Under the pieces are notes generated by a model that was given only the letters and a program-made list of their open reading frames with translations, ran no database searches and was not told the DNA's origin. Made by a program: the position numbers and the translations under genes. From NCBI GenBank assembly GCA_910583855.1, contig CAJTYL010000001.1, forward strand, positions 152,544-216,543: a stretch of 64,000 bases of DNA, written 5' to 3'. Source of the stretch: an uncultured Christensenella sp. GTDB taxonomy: Bacteria; Bacillota; Clostridia; Christensenellales; Borkfalkiaceae. Position 1 is the first letter of the stretch. Every line of letters begins with the position of its first letter. Positions 7,840-16,039 of this stretch are shown in pieces.

Positions 7840-9378
7840 ATGGAAAAGGGCGTAAAAGCAGTTTTCTATAAATATAAATACTATGTTTTCCCCGACGGCA
7901 TTGATATAACGCAAGTTGCCGACGGGACGGTAATAAACGCAAAACGTTTAAAAGAAGAACGATGCATGGCTCCCGACTTTATATACGAAAGTATTGAAGA
8001 GGAAAGCGTGGAGATTGAGAGCGCGCGGCTTCTGTTCCCCGTAACGGTCAACCTGTATACAGGTAAAGAGTACGACGCTATTCTGTCTGAACAGGTCGAC
8101 AGGGTTTGCCACGGTTGTTCGCGCTTTGACGACAACGGCGACGAAAGCTTGGACGGACATCACCGCGAAATCTCTTTGAGCGGTGTCTGTTACGAAAAGG
8201 AAACGGACGACGCCAAGCCTACATATGCGTTGCGTACCTATTGGTTTTTGAGCGCGATTGCGGATAATATCGATGCGATAAAGAAGTGCATTGATACGCG
8301 GAACGAAAAAAAACTCAATAAAATATGTAACAAGTTTGATTGGATTCCGTTGCCTTACAAATTTTACGGCGACAAGTCTGATGGGAAGTACAGGCTTTTT
8401 TGGCGTAGCTTCGGCGCAGACGATTTGGATAGAAACGTTCAGTATTTCACAGCGAAAGCTGCGGCGTCCGAGGCAAGTCCTATAAAAGATAAGGACTTTG
8501 AAATTATTCCTTACATACCAAAAGGCGCCGACGTGGATTTGGGTAAATTTAACGAAACCGCTGCCGTTTTCAGTGTGAGCGAAACGCGAGTTACCAATAT
8601 CTTAAGCGTCCACGTTTACAGCAAAAAACGGCTTGACGAACAGAAATACGACAAGCTGCTTTGTGCCGTTCACAATAATATTTGCAAAAGAGCGGGCGAA
8701 GACTTCGCTATGCGCACCATTGCAGGCTACGATGTTATTTATGATGCCCCCGATAAACTTCTCACTCTGGAACAGCTGTTAAACGTTCTTAAAGTAAACG
8801 ACGTTGCGGGTTCCGAAAGCCGTTATCCCGAATCCTTGCCCGTCTGGTGGGAAAAGCAGGAGAACGCGCTTTACGGCAGGCGCAATTTTGAAGGCGTAAC
8901 TTCTTGCTACGATTTAACAGCTCTTGCCGCGGATTCTTCATTGGTTTCCGAAAAGGATTTTTACGACTGTCTGGCTTACGCCTATCTGTTTATTCCCGCA
9001 ACGTTTGAAAATTATGACAAAATCGGCGAAGCAGTTGCAAACTACTTCGCAAATGCCGAGGAAATTCCCGAACCTGTTATCCTTAAAGAGGTGGATTTGG
9101 GTTGCTTCGTTCATATCGGCGCAGGAATGTGTACGCGTGATTCCGTTAGGGAAGAAGAGGACTGCGACGAAGCCGCGATTGCGCGTCATAACGAAAACGA
9201 AGGGCTTGCGCTTGATTTTCTCGTCACCGACGAGAACGCTTTTTTCAGGTTTATAAAAATTCTTGCGCCCGTGTTACGGTTTTATAACGCGCGCTTAGTC
9301 GTGGTTAATAATTCGGGCGTCAACGAATACTGTTGCGGATACGAAATAACACCCGTCGATAGTATGGATATGAATTGA
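7840..9378 (+). CDS. Uncharacterised 512-aa protein
   Basis: I do not recognise this family. The protein is acidic, has no signal peptide or membrane segment, and no obvious nucleotide-binding or metal motif. It has scattered Cys/His pairs (for instance VCHGCSRF near residue 90 and an HIGAGMC stretch near 425) that are not arranged as a clear zinc finger. The start is supported by AAAGGAG. It lies between obg and yhbY, 25 and 16 nt away from them, so it is presumably in the same operon; a link with ribosome biogenesis is only suggested by position. Confidence 0.75.
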   Translation: MEKGVKAVFYKYKYYVFPDGIDITQVADGTVINAKRLKEERCMAPDFIYESIEEESVEIESARLLFPVTVNLYTGKEYDAILSEQVDRVCHGCSRFDDNGDESLDGHHREISLSGVCYEKETDDAKPTYALRTYWFLSAIADNIDAIKKCIDTRNEKKLNKICNKFDWIPLPYKFYGDKSDGKYRLFWRSFGADDLDRNVQYFTAKAAASEASPIKDKDFEIIPYIPKGADVDLGKFNETAAVFSVSETRVTNILSVHVYSKKRLDEQKYDKLLCAVHNNICKRAGEDFAMRTIAGYDVIYDAPDKLLTLEQLLNVLKVNDVAGSESRYPESLPVWWEKQENALYGRRNFEGVTSCYDLTALAADSSLVSEKDFYDCLAYAYLFIPATFENYDKIGEAVANYFANAEEIPEPVILKEVDLGCFVHIGAGMCTRDSVREEEDCDEAAIARHNENEGLALDFLVTDENAFFRFIKILAPVLRFYNARLVVVNNSGVNEYCCGYEITPVDSMDMN

Positions 9379-9393
9379 TTTTCAGGAGAAATT

Positions 9394-9690
9394 ATGTTGA
9401 CTTCAAAACAGCGCAGTAAATTAAAAAGCCTTGCCGCGAACATTACCCCGATAGGGCAAGTTGGCAAGGAAGGGATAGGGGAGAATATGCTTGCAAGCTT
9501 TTCGGACTGTCTTGAAAAGCGTGAGCTTATAAAAATCAATATCCTTGAAAATGCGGACGGCGACCCTAAAGAAATCGGGCGCGAACTTGCCGCAAGGCTT
9601 TCGGCGGAATGCGTAATAGTAATAGGCAGAAAGGCGGTATTATACCGCCCTTCCAAACGCAAGGATATTGAACATATTAAAATTAATTGA
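9394..9690 (+). CDS. yhbY: YhbY family ribosome-associated RNA-binding protein
   Basis: A 98-aa single CRM-domain (CRS1/YhbY) protein. The family signature is clear: LTSKQRSKLKSLA at the start, then PIGQVGKEGI, and later the strand CVIVIGRKAVLYRPS. YhbY/YqeI binds pre-50S particles. It has AGGAG before the ATG and ends facing the minus-strand membrane gene, overlapping its 3' end by 8 nt. Confidence 0.93.
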   Translation: MLTSKQRSKLKSLAANITPIGQVGKEGIGENMLASFSDCLEKRELIKINILENADGDPKEIGRELAARLSAECVIVIGRKAVLYRPSKRKDIEHIKIN

Positions 9691-10423
9691 AAACCAAAGC
9701 GATAGCGGATAGAATAATCATTATTCCGCCGCTCACAATATAGTATATGGGAAAAAATGTGAAGTAGCTCAAAGCAAGCAACGCCGCTCCCGACCAGAAC
9801 AAAGGCGCGCAAAGCTTTTTTGAAAACCTGAGCTTTATGCGCTTAAAAATGCTCGGTTTTTTCGGCTCTTCGTAAACGTATTTTTCGGGCAACAGTTCGC
9901 TTTTTTTCAAAGAAGAGAAGACCTCGTCTATTCCGGCAATTCCTATTGAAAAATTACTTGCAAGGGCGGCGGCCTCTGCGGAGCATTTCACGCAGAAAAT
10001 TTTCTTCTCTCCGTTGCATTTAAACTTGATTACCCGCGCGACGTCGTCCTCGCTCAAAGGTTGCATCTTAAAGTTGAAAAAATTCGATACACCCCCGCAT
10101 ATGACCCGTTTACCGTGTATTTTTGCGTCCTCGCCAAAGCTTTTTTTAAACAGGCTTTTAACGTCCTCGTCTCGGGATAGCGACAGGTGCAGGGCTAAAA
10201 GCTTTTTTTGCTTTTCATCCTTGGAAAGAATAAGCGATTTATTTTGTTTTCCGCTTATGTAGAGGAAGCACAGCATTCCGAACAGCATGCCTGCGCACAA
10301 ACCGAATATAAGTCCTATAACCGCGCTTTTCGTGTAAAATCTGATTGCGGTGAAAAACAGTAGAAAAGCGCCAATTGCGGCAAAAACGGTATCCAGTATC
10401 AAAGGTAAATTCAATCTTTTCAT
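9683..10423 (-). CDS. Membrane protein of unknown function (246 aa)
   Basis: I chose the ATG at 10423 because the longer frame to 10588 would run antisense through the first 43 codons of nadD. The protein has two hydrophobic hairpins: about residues 5-55 (LILDTVFAAIGAFLLFFTA, then AVIGLIFGLCAGMLFGMLCF) and about 195-246 at the C terminus. Between them is a cytosolic-type domain of mixed charge. No family is recognised. It is divergent from nadD with only 36 nt between starts. Confidence 0.7.
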   Translation of the reverse strand: MKRLNLPLILDTVFAAIGAFLLFFTAIRFYTKSAVIGLIFGLCAGMLFGMLCFLYISGKQNKSLILSKDEKQKKLLALHLSLSRDEDVKSLFKKSFGEDAKIHGKRVICGGVSNFFNFKMQPLSEDDVARVIKFKCNGEKKIFCVKCSAEAAALASNFSIGIAGIDEVFSSLKKSELLPEKYVYEEPKKPSIFKRIKLRFSKKLCAPLFWSGAALLALSYFTFFPIYYIVSGGIMIILSAIALVFN

Positions 10424-10424
10424 A

Positions 10425-10452
10425 TTGAAGTTATTGCCTTTGAAATTATAAT
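10425..10452 (+). promoter_or_regulatory. Promoter placing nadD start near +1
   Basis: TTGAAG (10425-10430), 16 bp, TATAAT (10447-10452). The ATG of nadD is only 7 nt after the -10 and lacks a Shine-Dalgarno sequence, so a leaderless or near-leaderless mRNA is suggested. Confidence 0.55.
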
Positions 10453-10459
10453 TTAAACT

Positions 10460-11587
10460 ATGAAAGTAGCGCTTTACGGCGGGGCGTTTAACCCCGTACA
10501 TTCGGAACATCTTAATATCGTGCTCGCGGCAAAACGGGCGTTGGGGCTTGATAAGGTTATCGTTATTCCAACCAATATTTCTCCCCATAAGAAGGGCGTT
10601 TTAAGCGCCCGCGGCAAGGACAGACTTTCAATGTGCCGTCTTGCCTTTGAAGGTGTTAACGGTGTTGAGGTTTCGGACGTTGAGCTTAAACGGGGCGGGG
10701 TAAGTTATTCCTACGTGACCTGCCGCCACTTTAAAAAAATTTACGGCGGTGACGAGCTCTACTTTATCATTGGCGCGGATATGCTTCAAACCTTCGGGCT
10801 TTGGAAGGAACCCGACGAAATATTAAAGTGCGCAACGCTTGCCGTCTGCGCCCGTGAAAACACGGGCGAATTGACGTCTTATATAAAAAATTTTCAAAAG
10901 CGTTTTAAAAAGGAAATAGTCAATTTCGGTTATGTGGGTAAACCCGTCAGTTCAACGCGCGTAAGAGTTCTTGCCGCCTTAGGCGAGGACACTGCTGGGC
11001 TTGTGCCCGAAAACGTCCGCCTCTATATACGTAAACGTCGCTTATACGAGCTGACGGAGCTTTTAGGCGTTAAAAAATATTTAACAGATGAACGTTGGCA
11101 ACACACCGTGCGCGTTGCCGTTCTTGCGGCGGAATACGGCAGGGCTGCAGGTGTTTACGAAATCGACGCTATCACGGCGGCGGCTCTCCACGACTGCGCA
11201 AAGTTTCTTTCTCCCGCCGCTGAGGAGCTGAAAGGCTTCGTTCCGCCCAAGGGCGTTCCCGCATCCGTTATGCACCAGTACGGCGGCGCGTTTGTGGCGG
11301 AGCATATCTTCGGCGTGAAGGACGAAGGGGTTTTGAACGCAATCCGCTATCATACGAGCGGCAGAGAGAATATGTCCAACCTTGAAAAACTGATATTTCT
11401 TGCCGATTTGTTGGAGGAAGGGCGCGATTTCGACGGCGTAAAGGAGCTTAGGGCAAAGCTCAACGGCGGGCTTGACGGTTGTCTTTGTGCCGCGCTCGAA
11501 CACCAGTTGAATTATTTAAAATTAAAGGGCGAGCCTGTTTATCCGCTCACCGAACGGGCGTACGTGTATATTAAGGAGTTATTATGA
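10460..11587 (+). CDS. nadD: NadD-YqeK fusion: nicotinate-nucleotide adenylyltransferase plus HD phosphohydrolase
   Basis: Residues 1-195 are NadD, which adenylates nicotinate mononucleotide for NAD synthesis: GGAFNPVHSEHL contains the nucleotidyltransferase GxFxPxHxGH-type motif (with SEH in place of GH), and SSTRVR is the ISSTxIR-like motif. Residues about 200-375 are a YqeK-type HD domain (HTVRVAVLAAEYG, ALHDCAKFL, HQYGGAFVAEHIF), the family of symmetrical Ap4A hydrolases. In many Firmicutes these are two adjacent genes, so the join is a true fusion in one open frame. The last 4 nt overlap rsfS. Confidence 0.95.
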   Translation: MKVALYGGAFNPVHSEHLNIVLAAKRALGLDKVIVIPTNISPHKKGVLSARGKDRLSMCRLAFEGVNGVEVSDVELKRGGVSYSYVTCRHFKKIYGGDELYFIIGADMLQTFGLWKEPDEILKCATLAVCARENTGELTSYIKNFQKRFKKEIVNFGYVGKPVSSTRVRVLAALGEDTAGLVPENVRLYIRKRRLYELTELLGVKKYLTDERWQHTVRVAVLAAEYGRAAGVYEIDAITAAALHDCAKFLSPAAEELKGFVPPKGVPASVMHQYGGAFVAEHIFGVKDEGVLNAIRYHTSGRENMSNLEKLIFLADLLEEGRDFDGVKELRAKLNGGLDGCLCAALEHQLNYLKLKGEPVYPLTERAYVYIKELL

Positions 11588-11934
11588 CAAGTAAAGAAAA
11601 AGCGTTATTGATTTGCGAATATCTTTCTTCCAAAAAGGCGAAAGGCATAGTTTATATTGCAGTTGAGCATAAAACCAGTCTTTGCGATTATTTCGTGGTT
11701 GCGGGCGGCTCATCCAAAACGCAGGTTAAATCCTTGGGTGAAAACCTTGAAGAACTTTTGGAAAGACAGCACGGCTTAACGCCCCGCCGCCGTGAAGGCG
11801 TGCGCGAGGGCAGATGGGCGGTTTTGGACTATGCAGACGTAATAGTCCATATCTTCGGCGACGAGGAGCGTGATTTTTACAACCTTGAACGTCTTTGGGA
11901 GGACGGAGAGAACCTCGTCCGCTATGAAGATTAA
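11584..11934 (+). CDS. rsfS: Ribosome silencing factor RsfS
   Basis: A 116-aa RsfS/YbeB/Iojap protein, which binds L14 and blocks subunit joining in stationary phase. Typical features are the KKAKGIVYIAV...LCDYFVVAGGSSKTQVKSL stretch and the conserved end WAVLDYADVIVHIF. It overlaps nadD-yqeK by ATGA, behind AAGGAG, the usual nadD-yqeK-rsfS order of Firmicutes. Confidence 0.96.
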   Translation: MTSKEKALLICEYLSSKKAKGIVYIAVEHKTSLCDYFVVAGGSSKTQVKSLGENLEELLERQHGLTPRRREGVREGRWAVLDYADVIVHIFGDEERDFYNLERLWEDGENLVRYED

Positions 11935-11947
11935 TTCGACGGTATCG

Positions 11948-11995
11948 ATACGGGCGCACGCCTTTTTATAAGGCGCGCGCCCGTATTTTTATTTT
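11948..11995. terminator. Terminator after rsfS
   Basis: A long hairpin ATACGGGCGCACGCC/GGCGCGCGCCCGTAT followed by TTTTATTTTTT on the plus strand; it lies between convergent genes. Confidence 0.9.
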
Positions 11996-12216
11996 TTAAA
12001 CTCTATTTCTTTCGGTTCTGAATAGTTTGTCTTTCTCGCCCGCTTTTTTTCAACTATGTAGTACACTGGCTCAGTCTTGGTGGGCGGCAGCTTCTTTTCC
12101 TCGGTTTGAGCAGGTCTTTTCAACGTCGTTATTCCCAAATATGCAAGTTTTATTACCGCTACGAGAATAAAACAGAATATAAAGGTCAAAAACAAATACA
12201 AAATCCCTATAAACAT
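11989..12216 (-). CDS. Small single-pass membrane protein
   Basis: A 75-aa product with one N-terminal transmembrane helix (about residues 3-28: IGILYLFLTFIFCFILVAVI) and a basic, Pro/Lys/Glu-rich cytosolic tail. No family recognised. It stands alone, convergent with rsfS and divergent from deoC. Confidence is limited by its size. Confidence 0.5.
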   Translation of the reverse strand: MFIGILYLFLTFIFCFILVAVIKLAYLGITTLKRPAQTEEKKLPPTKTEPVYYIVEKKRARKTNYSEPKEIEFKK

Positions 12217-12291
12217 AATTACATTTTATTTGCTTTGCGGCAAAGGAATTTGTGAAAATATAAATGTTTATAGCTAAAAAGGAAGAAATTT

Positions 12292-13059
12292 ATGGATGCA
12301 ACCCAAGATACTACCGCAACCCCGCAGATATCGCAGAGTGAAAAATTACTTTATTCCCAGTTCAGGCGCAAAATCAATGCTGAAGCCGCCCGTTCCCAGA
12401 TAAAGAAACTCGAATACGATTTAGCGACCGTTAAAGCAGGCCTAAGCGTTTTAAAATCGGCTTGCGCAGACGCTAACTCTTTAGAGCTTGGCGCCGTGTG
12501 CGTTCTTCCGTGCTTCGTTAAAAACTGTTCGGTCTATTTGGGTAGCGAAAGGAAATGCGGACTCGTTGCGTGCATAAGCTCTCCGCACGGCGGCGATACG
12601 ACTCCAATCAAGGTTAAAGCCGTAAAGCGGGCAATCAACGACGGCGCGGACGAAGTGGAGGTCACCGCACCCGTTGCGCACATCCGCGACGGCAATTTTT
12701 CATACGTTAAAAAGGAGTTCAAAAAACTAAGAAAGGCGGTAAAGAACAAGTCGCTCAGGGTAGATTTGGAGTGCAATCTTTTATCTCACGAGCAAATCTT
12801 GCGTGCCTGCACTCTAGCCGCCGACTGTGGCGTCAATTCCATAAAGACGAGTTCAAGCGCTCTGTCAGGCGGAAACGAGATAGAGCGGATTAATGAAATC
12901 AAATCAGCCGTCAAGGACAAATGTACTATCAAGGCGGAGGGGGTGGCAACCGTTCTGGAAATGTCAAGCGCAATAGATACGGGCGCAAGCGTAATAGGCA
13001 GTAAAAATGCCGCGGACGTAGCCCGCGCAATCCTCGCCGCCGCGGACGCAGATTTTTAA
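12292..13059 (+). CDS. deoC: Deoxyribose-phosphate aldolase-like protein
   Basis: A TIM-barrel class I aldolase expected to cleave 2-deoxyribose 5-phosphate. The Schiff-base Lys is in SIKTSSS and the second Lys in IKAEGV, matching the K167 and K201 sites of the E. coli enzyme. The barrel strand that carries Asp102 (EVDVVFP in E. coli) reads EVEVTAP here, so Glu replaces Asp. The N terminus has about 30 extra residues (Thr/Gln/Ser-rich). The ATG follows AAGGAAG. It stands alone and ends at a terminator shared with a convergent helicase gene. Confidence 0.85.
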   Translation: MDATQDTTATPQISQSEKLLYSQFRRKINAEAARSQIKKLEYDLATVKAGLSVLKSACADANSLELGAVCVLPCFVKNCSVYLGSERKCGLVACISSPHGGDTTPIKVKAVKRAINDGADEVEVTAPVAHIRDGNFSYVKKEFKKLRKAVKNKSLRVDLECNLLSHEQILRACTLAADCGVNSIKTSSSALSGGNEIERINEIKSAVKDKCTIKAEGVATVLEMSSAIDTGASVIGSKNAADVARAILAAADADF

Positions 13060-13088
13060 TTGCCCCCCATATATGCTTGAAATAAAGC

Positions 13089-13129
13089 AAAAAACCGTGA
13101 ACCTTTTCAATAGGGTTTACGGTTTTTTT
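13089..13129. terminator. Bidirectional terminator between deoC and the helicase gene
   Basis: A hairpin AAAACCGTGAACC/GGGTTTACGGTTTT with an A-run on the left and a T-run on the right, so it can terminate both convergent genes. Confidence 0.85.
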
Positions 13130-13131
13130 AA

Positions 13132-14346
13132 TTATCTTATTATTAGTAAATTCTTTTTTGCGCGGGTTATCGCGGTGTAAAGCCAGCGGGCTTTATCCTC
13201 TTTAAAACAGAAACTTTCGTCAAAAATCACTGCGTTGTCAAACTCGCTTCCCTGCGCTTTATGGCAGGAAATGCAGTACCCGAATTCAAATCTGTTCAGG
13301 GTAAAAGCCCCCGTAACCTCGCCGTCTTCGTCAAACTTTTCAAAATAATCTCCGCGCTTATAGCGGTAGTACCCGTCGGTAAAAATGCCCGTGTCTATGG
13401 GTAGCGCTTCAGGGCAGTTCTCGTCAAGGAAGTCGGGCTTGAATTGGATAAATCCTATCTGTTTCGCGGTGTCGTAAAACGGCTCGATAACAGTTCCTAT
13501 AATGCCGTTTACCATATTGAACCGCATCTCGCTATCGATAAAAGTTTCCCAGTTGTTTTGCGTGCAAATCAGCTTTTCCCCGCTTTGCGGCAACCCAGTA
13601 AAGCCTTTCAAAGCGCGTATCTCGTCGTTAATCTGCGCCCTCGTCTTGTTAGTGCCGCAGATAATCTGGTCGGCCCTAAGAAGGCACATCTTGCGTTTTT
13701 CACCGCTGAATAGCCGCGTGCTCGTCACCGTAACGTTATTTCCGTATCTGCCGAAAGGTATATATTTTCCTTCACGCGCCATTTCCGACAGCATAATTAT
13801 CGGATTACCGAGGTTCTGCCTTACTATGGTTTTTAAAGTGTAGTCTGGCGCGGTAAAAAATCCGTTCAATCCTTCGACGGGCGGAAGCTGCGCATTGTCT
13901 CCGCATATGAGGATTTTTACGCCGAATTCTATCAAATCGTACAAAACCTCGTCGGACACCATCGAGGCCTCGTCCAAAACGATTAATTTTATACTCTTCC
14001 CGATACCGTCGCGCCTCTTGAACGTCAGCTTTTCAACCGTAATTTTTTTGCCGTTCAACTCAATTTCTTTCTCTTCCGTCAAAGAGGTGTATATAAGCTT
14101 GTGAATGGTCGTCGCGTGTATTCCCGAACGTATAAGCACGGTCGCCGCCTTGCCCGTGGGCGTAACGAATGCCGCGGTGTTTTCGGGATCGAGCTTTAAA
14201 ACTTCGGTTACGGCGTACTTTAAAAGCGTGGTTTTGCCCGTGCCCGCATAACCCGCCAGGACGAAAGTCTGCCTCGTAGAGTGCAAAAACCAATCCTCTA
14301 TTAACTTGCAAGCCGCAATCTGGTCGGCAGTCAATTCCTCAAGCAT
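13132..14346 (-). CDS. RecD-like superfamily 1 DNA helicase
   Basis: A 404-aa ATPase with Walker A GYAGTGKTTLL (about residue 33), Walker B IVLDEASMVS, the motif III-like ICGDNAQLPPV and the C-terminal UvrD-type motif YCISCHKAQGSEFDNAVI ending in LYTAITRAKK. This is the pattern of RecD2/Dda-like 5'-3' helicases; the protein is short, lacking the N-terminal domains of full RecD2. It is monocistronic, reading toward the deoC terminator. Phage-like Dda family is an alternative label. Confidence 0.85.
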   Translation of the reverse strand: MLEELTADQIAACKLIEDWFLHSTRQTFVLAGYAGTGKTTLLKYAVTEVLKLDPENTAAFVTPTGKAATVLIRSGIHATTIHKLIYTSLTEEKEIELNGKKITVEKLTFKRRDGIGKSIKLIVLDEASMVSDEVLYDLIEFGVKILICGDNAQLPPVEGLNGFFTAPDYTLKTIVRQNLGNPIIMLSEMAREGKYIPFGRYGNNVTVTSTRLFSGEKRKMCLLRADQIICGTNKTRAQINDEIRALKGFTGLPQSGEKLICTQNNWETFIDSEMRFNMVNGIIGTVIEPFYDTAKQIGFIQFKPDFLDENCPEALPIDTGIFTDGYYRYKRGDYFEKFDEDGEVTGAFTLNRFEFGYCISCHKAQGSEFDNAVIFDESFCFKEDKARWLYTAITRAKKNLLIIR

Positions 14347-14479
14347 ATTTCTTAAACAATAAACGGAGCTGCGTTCGTGTACAAAGTTTTTGTTAGATTA
14401 TTATATCACACAAACAAAAGTTTTGTAAAGTTTAACCGTCGGATAATTTAAAATTCCGTTAAAAAAATATAAATCGCTA

Positions 14480-14508
14480 TTGACTATATTGACGGGATGA
14501 GGTATAAT
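14480..14508 (+). promoter_or_regulatory. Sigma-A promoter of pgi
   Basis: TTGACT (14480-14485), 17 bp, TATAAT (14503-14508), 43 nt before the pgi ATG. Confidence 0.8.
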
Positions 14509-14551
14509 TTCTAATGTGGAAAAACTTGGAATTATATAATGGAGGCAAATC

Positions 14552-15988
14552 ATGGCATATAAAACCAAAGAATGGCGCAACAGCATGCGCGTAACCGTTG
14601 ACTATAACTATATGATGGCTAAGTCCCTCGGCGACAGGGGCGTAACCGATTCCGAAATCAAAGGTATGAAGGATAAAGCCGAACATGCTTTCGATTACGT
14701 TATGTCAAACCGCGGCAAGGACGAGTTGTTTATGGGTTGGACGGAGCTTCCGTACAATCAGGACGAAATAGTTGCTGATATTCTTGCAACCGCAAAACAG
14801 ATAAAAAAGAAGTTCAAATACTTCGTCGTCTTAGGTATAGGAGGCAGCGCTCTCGGCCCTTCGATGGTGTTCAATGCCTTAAAGCACCTTCACTATAACG
14901 AGCTCCCGCCCAAAAAGCGCGGCGGTCCCAAATTTTACGTTGAGGATAACGTAGATCCAGTAAGAATGCAAGCCCTTCTCGACGTAATCGTGCCTGAAGA
15001 AACTTGCTTCAACGTCATATCTAAGTCAGGCGCTACCTCCGAAACGATGACGCAGTTCTTAATAATTGCCGATATTTTGGAAAAGAAAGGGCTAAACCTA
15101 CCCGAGCATATGATTTTCACCACGGACGAAAGCCGCGGCAACCTCATAAAAATCGACAGTAAATACGGCGGCAACATCAAAAAATACGTTCTTCCAGACG
15201 GCGTCGGCGGAAGATTTTCCGAGCTTTGTCCCGTCGGGCTTCTCCCCGCGGCGGTGCTCGGCATCGATATTAAGGGTATGCTTGCGGGCGCGGCGTATAT
15301 GGATGGACTTTGCTCCAAGCCATCGGTTGCTAAAAACCCCGCCCTTGCTTGTGCGGTGTTGCAGTATATCACTATGAAGCAGGGCAAAAACATCAACGTT
15401 TTAATGCCTTATTCTGACAATTTGAAGCTTATGGCGGATTGGTATTGCCAGCTTTGGGCAGAATCGATAGGCAAGGCGGAGGACTACGACGGCAACAAAG
15501 TCAACGCAGGCACAACGCCCGTTAAATCTCTCGGAGTTACCGACCAGCATTCGCAGGTTCAGCTCTATATCGAAGGTCCTTACGACAAGGTCATCACCTT
15601 TATTTCCGTAACCAACTACGGCTGTAAAATGCCCATTGCGCACGGTTGCGAAGATATTCCCGACGTAGGCTTCCTCGGCGGACACACTATGCAGGAGCTG
15701 ATTCAAGCGGAAAACAATGCTACGGCGTACGCACTTATGCGCGCGGGTAGAATGAACTACACTATCACGCTTCCAGAAGTAAACGCGTTCACCTTGGGTC
15801 AGCTTATGTTTCTCTTTGAATTGCAAACGGCTTACACGGGCGCGCTTCTCAACGTCAACACATTCAACCAGCCCGGCGTTGAAAACGGCAAAAAGGCAAC
15901 CTTCGCGCTTCTCGGCAAAAAGGGCTACGAAGGTCAGAAGAAGGAAATGGACTCCGCACCCGCTCTGGACGGCAAGTATATAGTTTAA
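14552..15988 (+). CDS. pgi: Glucose-6-phosphate isomerase
   Basis: Interconverts glucose 6-phosphate and fructose 6-phosphate. Signatures: VLGIGGSALGPS (phosphate-binding), SKSGATSETM, GGRFSELCPVGLLPAA, the Glu-bearing GVTDQHSQVQL (with the catalytic region just before), and a C-terminal Lys in the final domain. The 478-aa length is within the bacterial range. GGAGG precedes the ATG. It has its own promoter and no close partner. Confidence 0.97.
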   Translation: MAYKTKEWRNSMRVTVDYNYMMAKSLGDRGVTDSEIKGMKDKAEHAFDYVMSNRGKDELFMGWTELPYNQDEIVADILATAKQIKKKFKYFVVLGIGGSALGPSMVFNALKHLHYNELPPKKRGGPKFYVEDNVDPVRMQALLDVIVPEETCFNVISKSGATSETMTQFLIIADILEKKGLNLPEHMIFTTDESRGNLIKIDSKYGGNIKKYVLPDGVGGRFSELCPVGLLPAAVLGIDIKGMLAGAAYMDGLCSKPSVAKNPALACAVLQYITMKQGKNINVLMPYSDNLKLMADWYCQLWAESIGKAEDYDGNKVNAGTTPVKSLGVTDQHSQVQLYIEGPYDKVITFISVTNYGCKMPIAHGCEDIPDVGFLGGHTMQELIQAENNATAYALMRAGRMNYTITLPEVNAFTLGQLMFLFELQTAYTGALLNVNTFNQPGVENGKKATFALLGKKGYEGQKKEMDSAPALDGKYIV

Positions 15989-16039
15989 TTAATAAAAGGA
16001 TAAGGGCGGGCGCGATATGCTCCCGCTCGGATTTTAGTT

